Assembly (NCBI GenBank): GCA_945889365.1
Contig: CAMDBQ010000035.1
Span: 1 to 10,194, forward strand
Direction: 5' to 3'
Source of the DNA: Legionella genomosp. 1
Lineage (GTDB): Bacteria; Pseudomonadota; Gammaproteobacteria; Legionellales; Legionellaceae
Length of the DNA stretch: 10,194 nucleotides
This document shows positions 6,390 through 10,194 of this stretch, in pieces (the stretch's first letter is position 1; every line of letters starts with the position of its first letter). Made by a program: the position numbers and the translations under genes. A model generated the notes under the pieces. The model was not told the origin of the DNA. It worked only from the letters and a program-made list of their open reading frames with translations, and did not search any database.

Positions 6390-7317
6390 GATGCTCTCTT
6401 TGATTAAAATTAATAAGTTTTAAAATCTTCGTTATATCCGGGTTTTCGGCCTCAAACGGATCCCCATCGCGCCAATGCCGTAACCAAGTCAATTGTCGTT
6501 TAGCCAATTGCCGTGTAGCCGCCTCACCTTTTGCACGCAGAGTATCGTAATCTGCCTCCCCCTGCAAATAGTCATACACCTGACGATAGCCTACACAACG
6601 TAACGCCGGATGATCTGATGTCAGCTCCCATCGCTGCAATAAATCCTTTACCTCATCAATCAAGCCTGCCTTTAACATGTGCTCAAAGCGACGCTCAATT
6701 CGGGCATGCAACCAAGCACGATCCGCTGGAAGCAGCATAATATTAATACATTGATAAGCGGATGGCGTGCTACCCTCTTGCAAGTAAGCAGATAAAGATT
6801 GGCCGGTGATGGCATGCACCTCCAATGCGCGTTGAATCCGCTGGGTATCATTCGGATGAATTCGCGCTGCAGCAAGGGGATCCACTTGAACCAGCTTATC
6901 ATGCATAAACGCCCATCCATGTGTTTGAGCTTGCTCTAGCAGTTGTTCGCGAACCTGTTCATCAGCCTCAGGCAATGCGGACAATCCCTGTTGAAACGCG
7001 CGAAAATACATCATGGTGCCGCCCACCAATAAAGGGATGTTTCCCCGACCGATAATCGATTCACAAAGCAAGGTTGCGTCTTCGCAAAACTGTGCCGCAG
7101 AATAGCTGGCTGGAGGATCAAGAATATCTATCAAATGATGCGGCGCGCGACTCAAGGTCTCGGCATCGGGTTTAGCCGTACCGATATCCATCCCCCGATA
7201 AATCATGGCCGAGTCCACGCTAATGATTTCACACGGTAGCCGCGTGACTAACTCGCAAGCCAAATCGGTTTTTCCCGATGCGGTTGGGCCCATTAAACAA
7301 ATGGCTGCACTACCCAT
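6382..7317 (-). CDS. miaA: tRNA dimethylallyltransferase MiaA
   Basis: MiaA transfers a dimethylallyl group from DMAPP to N6 of A37 in tRNAs that read codons starting with U. This is the first step towards ms2i6A. From the ATG at 7317 the product has 311 residues, normal for the family. Seen: P-loop GPTASGKT at 10-17; the DSAMIYRGMDIGTAKP block, with the Asp that contacts A37; the HHLIDILDP and LLVGGTMMYF blocks; NDTQRIQRALEV; and near the C-terminus GYRQVYDYLQG and RQLAKRQLTWLR. A TTG at 7359 would add 14 residues inside the mutL tail. I prefer 7317 because AGAGG (7326-7330) sits 8 nt upstream and it gives an 8-nt overlap with the mutL stop (ATGGGTAG). The next gene is not hfq, which follows miaA in many proteobacteria. 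Confidence 0.96.
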   Translation of the reverse strand: MGSAAICLMGPTASGKTDLACELVTRLPCEIISVDSAMIYRGMDIGTAKPDAETLSRAPHHLIDILDPPASYSAAQFCEDATLLCESIIGRGNIPLLVGGTMMYFRAFQQGLSALPEADEQVREQLLEQAQTHGWAFMHDKLVQVDPLAAARIHPNDTQRIQRALEVHAITGQSLSAYLQEGSTPSAYQCINIMLLPADRAWLHARIERRFEHMLKAGLIDEVKDLLQRWELTSDHPALRCVGYRQVYDYLQGEADYDTLRAKGEAATRQLAKRQLTWLRHWRDGDPFEAENPDITKILKLINFNQREHHV

Positions 7318-8971
7318 GGATGAGGCCTCTACACATGGCAACATCCATTCGTAATCCAAATGCTGGGCTGTCTTGAAAATACGCCGTTATTTCGATTTTT
7401 TCATCGTGGGTTAATTGGCGAGCATCAAAGGACTGACAGGTAACCAAGCGCTTTAATAGCTCTGCTTGCATTGGTGGCATGTTGCCTAATGCTTGCAAAC
7501 ATAGCTGAATATCGACTGATGGCAATAGTTGCGGGATGGTTCGCACCATGAGCCGGGATTCACTGGCAAAATCACACTGCATGCCTAAGTCAGCTAACAT
7601 CGGCAGCCATCGCTCAAACAAAAGGTAATTGGCTTTGTCGATGGCATAACCCACGGGAACCAGCAATGGGCGTGATGCCAGAGGGTAGGCTTGTTGGGTT
7701 AGGAGCTCGATTAGGCGGCGTTGTTGCAAGGATTCAACGTTAACCAGCCATGGTTCATTATCTTGGTGAAGAATAGCAAATTGCGCGTTTAATATTAGCC
7801 ATGGATGTGTAAGGGCTGGATAGTCGTCTTTGCGAACGACGTGACGCAATCCAGGCGTTCGGAGCTCGCCCACTGGATTGCTTCGCTGACGATCGCAAAG
7901 ACGGCTAGGCTCATGGATCTCCGATGGCGCTAAATTTTCCTGGATAGCATAAGACGGCAAAACAACATCTTCCCTCTCCTCAACCGCCAACGCGGCCAAA
8001 ATCTGCGATGTCATAAAATCATGCACCAGTCTTGGCTGTTGAAAACGCACTTCATGCTTTGTAGGATGCACATTTACATCAACCTGATCCGCATCAATAG
8101 TCAAATACAACAAACAAGACGGATGTCGACCTGGGTACAACAGTCCTTCAAAGGCTTGCTTCATCGCGTGACTCATCAGCTTGTCTTTTACCATGCGCCG
8201 ATTAATATAAATCCACTGTTTGTCATTCTGACTACGTTGATAGCCCCTCCCGCTCACCCATCCGTGCAAACGCATGCCTGCACGCTCAACATCAAGATAG
8301 ACGGCCTGCTCTACAAACGTATAGCCTAGTAACTTTTTAATACGCAGCAATTTAGTCTGCTCGCAAGACGCTGCGGGCAATACAAGGGTTGGTTTATCAT
8401 TGTGTTTCAGCGTCAATGCCAGAGCTGGAGCGCTTAATGCAAAGCGTTTGACGACCGCCTCTATCGCTTGATATTCACTGCGTTCAGTTTTAAGAAATTT
8501 TTTCCGCACGGGAGCATTAAAAAAAAGATCACGTACATCGATGGTTGTACCCTGAGTCCGTGCGCACGGTGTAAGATTAATCGCCTCACCATCAATACGC
8601 ATCATCATCGCATGCGCCTGATCCGCAGGTTTGGACGTTAACGACAGCCGTGACACCGATGCAATGCTTGCCAAGGCTTCACCGCGAAATCCCATGCTGC
8701 TTATGGCATATAGGTCATTGAGTTGATTGATTTTACTGGTTGCGTGAGCCGCAACGGCAAGCGGTAAATCATCAGCCAGGATTCCCGTGCCATTGTCACT
8801 GATTTTTACCTGATTCAAGCCGCCAAAACCAATCTCAATACTGATGGCGTTAGCACCTGCATCCAGCGCATTTTCCAGTAATTCCTTCACAACCGAAGCA
8901 GGCCGTTCGATCACTTCGCCAGCCGCAATTTGATTGGCGACAGAGGCAGATAGCAAATGAATTCTATTCAT
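7310..8971 (-). CDS. mutL: DNA mismatch repair protein MutL
   Basis: MutL couples mismatch recognition by MutS to strand incision and helicase loading. The product has 553 residues, a little shorter than E. coli MutL (615). The N-terminal GHKL ATPase is complete: QIAAGEVIERPASVVKELLE (14-33) with Asn34 after it, DNGTG (59-63), ATSK (77-80), GFRGEAL (94-100), the DLFFNAPVRKKFL block (148-160) and VNVHPTKHEVRF (299-310). The C-terminal dimerisation domain starts near 388. It lacks the DQHA-X2-E-X4-E metal-binding endonuclease motif (VNVESLQQRRLIE stands in that area), as in E. coli MutL, which relies on MutH. Residues 355-384, in the interdomain linker, are encoded by an imperfect palindrome. 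A T8 run (8519-8526) lies in the ATPase part. GGGGG (8978-8982) precedes the ATG, which follows the amidase stop by 3 nt. Confidence 0.96.
   Translation of the reverse strand: MNRIHLLSASVANQIAAGEVIERPASVVKELLENALDAGANAISIEIGFGGLNQVKISDNGTGILADDLPLAVAAHATSKINQLNDLYAISSMGFRGEALASIASVSRLSLTSKPADQAHAMMMRIDGEAINLTPCARTQGTTIDVRDLFFNAPVRKKFLKTERSEYQAIEAVVKRFALSAPALALTLKHNDKPTLVLPAASCEQTKLLRIKKLLGYTFVEQAVYLDVERAGMRLHGWVSGRGYQRSQNDKQWIYINRRMVKDKLMSHAMKQAFEGLLYPGRHPSCLLYLTIDADQVDVNVHPTKHEVRFQQPRLVHDFMTSQILAALAVEEREDVVLPSYAIQENLAPSEIHEPSRLCDRQRSNPVGELRTPGLRHVVRKDDYPALTHPWLILNAQFAILHQDNEPWLVNVESLQQRRLIELLTQQAYPLASRPLLVPVGYAIDKANYLLFERWLPMLADLGMQCDFASESRLMVRTIPQLLPSVDIQLCLQALGNMPPMQAELLKRLVTCQSFDARQLTHDEKIEITAYFQDSPAFGLRMDVAMCRGLIHG
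7326..7330 (-). promoter_or_regulatory. Ribosome binding site deciding the miaA start
   Basis: AGAGG on the minus strand lies 8 nt upstream of the ATG at 7317, inside the last codons of mutL. It favours 7317 over the TTG at 7359. Confidence 0.55.
7821..7907. repeat. Palindromic element inserted in frame in mutL (RPE/REP-like)
   Basis: This is an 87-bp imperfect inverted repeat. The outer arms 7821-7835 and 7893-7907 pair over 15 bp with one G-T. The inner arms 7846-7854 (GCAATCCAG) and 7873-7881 (CTGGATTGC) pair perfectly over 9 bp. Between them are partly paired stretches, and an 18-nt loop (7855-7872) holds a GAGCTC core. The length is a multiple of three and the mutL frame is open through it, coding for Pro355-Tyr384 (Arg-rich, low-conservation linker). 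Arms of the type CGTC-x-TTGCGA...GCAATCCAG resemble a palindromic repeat dispersed in several bacterial groups, as I remember it. No second copy was found in this window, and no convincing target duplication (GGCT at 7814-7817 and 7908-7911 may be chance). Confidence 0.75.
8519..8526 (-). repeat. Homopolymer run, T8 on the coding strand of mutL
   Basis: Eight A on the plus strand give eight T in mutL, coding for Leu-Phe-Phe in the conserved DLFFNAP block (residues 149-151). A gain or loss of one base would truncate MutL inside its ATPase domain. Confidence 0.75.
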
Positions 8972-8974
8972 TTG

Positions 8975-10194
8975 TTACCCCCATTTTTTCGGGGCCGTCT
9001 GTGCACCTACCATGCGGGTGTTTGAGTTCGCCATGGCTTCCAGACGCGTTCCATGAGGCGGGTAATCCCAGAAGTAGCCTTTTACCCCTTGAAAGATAGC
9101 CTGTGTCAAGCGTGTTTGATAAGCAGGACTGGTAAGATTTCTTTCTTCGCGCGGATTTGAAATAAAGCCCGTTTCAATCAAAATAGACGGAATATCAGGT
9201 GATTTCAACACGACAAAGCGTGCTTGCTCAACTTTATTATTATGCAGTGTAGTCATGGTATCCAGGCCCCGTAGCACCCGACTGCCCATTTGCAAGCTGG
9301 CGCCAATCGTTGCTGTCTGAGACAAATCGAGTAAAACCGTTCTGATCACCCCGTTTTGATCATCCAGGCCTGACAGATTCACTCCACCCAATTCAGAATG
9401 GTTTTCTTTTTCAGCAAGCCATTGTGCCGCCTCACTGGTCGCACCTCGCTGTGACAAAGCAAAAACAGACGCACCATTGGAGTTATGATTGTTAAACGCA
9501 TCAGCATGAATAGCTACAAATATATCCGCATTATGACGTCGGGCGATGTTCATGCGTTCACGTAAGCCGATGTAATAATCCCCGTCACGCGTCAGTACGG
9601 CGCGCATTCCGGGTTGTCGGTCAATTAATTGTTTTAATTTTATCGAAATGGCCAATACAACATGCTTTTCAGCACTGCGACCCATGCCAATAGCACCCGG
9701 ATCTTTACCCCCATGACCTGGATCAATCACCACAACCACGTCACGTAACGGTCCGGACGGCGCATGTAGCTTTTGAGGATACACGGTTTGATGTCCCCAT
9801 GATTTATTCGCAGTATGCAGAGATTTCACAGCAGCACGGGTAGCCCTTGGCCCCGTCGTCACTAAATCAAGGCGTAAACCTCGTGACAAAGCGCTTGTTC
9901 TGAGCGTAACCCCTTGGTTCACATCAAAAACCAAGCGAAGCGTATGTGCGTCAGGATGCCCGGTTCGAAGATTTGTTATCAAGCCACGATTCTGCAAAAC
10001 CGTGTTCATATTGATTGTCGTATTGGTTTGAGCCAGATCAACCACAACACGAGAAGGGTTGTTTAACACAAAGGCTTTGTGCTTGAAGGCACCATTGAGT
10101 TTAAAACTAATGGTGGTTTTGCCACCGCCATCCTGAACCTGCAGCGACTCAAGTTTTGCCGCCATTGCAGTATTTATCTGCACCATCAAAACAA
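8975..10194 (-). CDS. amiB: AMIN/Amidase_3 N-acetylmuramoyl-L-alanine amidase, AmiB-like (5' end outside window)
   Basis: This is a periplasmic zinc amidase that cleaves the amide bond between MurNAc and L-Ala in peptidoglycan and splits the septum during division. The frame is open to the window edge. The first visible residues (about VLMVQINTAMA, then AKLESL) look like the end of a signal peptide with cleavage after Ala-Met-Ala, so the true start lies upstream; I do not take the TTG at 10189 or the ATG at 10186 as starts. Counting from the codon at 10189: AMIN domain about 12-110, a linker, and Amidase_3 about 151-375. Zinc ligands are His159 (DPGHGG), Glu174 and His228 (AIHAD), with catalytic Glu339 (LIETGFISN). 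The segment about 270-312 matches the place of the autoinhibitory helix of AmiB/AmiC enzymes. No LysM domain follows. The order amidase-mutL-miaA matches the amiB locus, which is why I use that symbol. Confidence 0.92.
   Translation of the reverse strand, partial: VLMVQINTAMAAKLESLQVQDGGGKTTISFKLNGAFKHKAFVLNNPSRVVVDLAQTNTTINMNTVLQNRGLITNLRTGHPDAHTLRLVFDVNQGVTLRTSALSRGLRLDLVTTGPRATRAAVKSLHTANKSWGHQTVYPQKLHAPSGPLRDVVVVIDPGHGGKDPGAIGMGRSAEKHVVLAISIKLKQLIDRQPGMRAVLTRDGDYYIGLRERMNIARRHNADIFVAIHADAFNNHNSNGASVFALSQRGATSEAAQWLAEKENHSELGGVNLSGLDDQNGVIRTVLLDLSQTATIGASLQMGSRVLRGLDTMTTLHNNKVEQARFVVLKSPDIPSILIETGFISNPREERNLTSPAYQTRLTQAIFQGVKGYFWDYPPHGTRLEAMANSNTRMVGAQTAPKKWG
8978..8982 (-). promoter_or_regulatory. 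Ribosome binding site of mutL
   Basis: GGGGG on the minus strand lies 6 nt upstream of the mutL ATG and forms part of the last codons of the amidase gene (TGG GGG TAA). It supports the canonical MNRIHLL start and close coupling of the two genes. Confidence 0.6.

Noticed and set aside
8021..8329. Open frame of 102 codons on the plus strand
   Set aside because: Antisense to the conserved MutL region with VNVHPTKHEVRF; no independent support.

Overview
The window comes from a gammaproteobacterium of the order Legionellales (Legionella/Coxiella/Aquicella-like). The basis is an intact dotA-icmV / icmW-icmX block of the Dot/Icm type IVB secretion system. These four proteins look close in length and sequence to the Legionella proteins as I remember them. 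Base composition looks moderate, around the mid-40s percent GC by eye (not counted), which seems high for L. pneumophila, so I do not name a species.

Layout: (1) Positions 1-3223, minus strand: dotA (its 3' end is cut by the window) preceded by icmV, overlapping by 8 nt. (2) 3224-3324: the only real intergenic region, a divergent promoter region of about 100 bp. It carries a direct repeat GTAAA-N6-GTAAA that matches a CpxR box. (3) 3325-5153, plus strand: icmW and icmX, overlapping by 4 nt. (4) 5174-10194, minus strand, read from right to left: an AMIN/Amidase_3 cell-wall amidase (5' end cut), mutL, miaA, a small CHCC zinc-finger protein and a GT9-family heptosyltransferase. These five genes are packed with a 3-nt gap and then three overlaps of exactly 8 nt. 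The icmX end and the heptosyltransferase end converge across only 20 bp, with no clear terminator.

How the genes work together: DotA (polytopic inner-membrane protein), IcmV (small membrane protein), IcmW (cytoplasmic effector adaptor) and IcmX (exported protein) are parts of the machine that moves effectors into a host cell. The right half is the widespread tsaE-amiB-mutL-miaA housekeeping block (cell separation, mismatch repair, tRNA modification). Here miaA is followed by a zinc-finger gene and an LPS glycosyltransferase instead of hfq.

The most notable feature is an 87-bp imperfect palindrome (7821-7907) inside mutL. It is read through in frame and codes for about 30 residues of the linker between the ATPase and dimerisation domains. 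Its arms resemble a dispersed palindromic repeat, and the arrangement recalls the Rickettsia palindromic elements that insert in frame into genes. Other points worth checking are the possible CpxR site, a run of nine A in the heptosyltransferase, a run of eight T in mutL, and a MutL C-terminus without the endonuclease motif.
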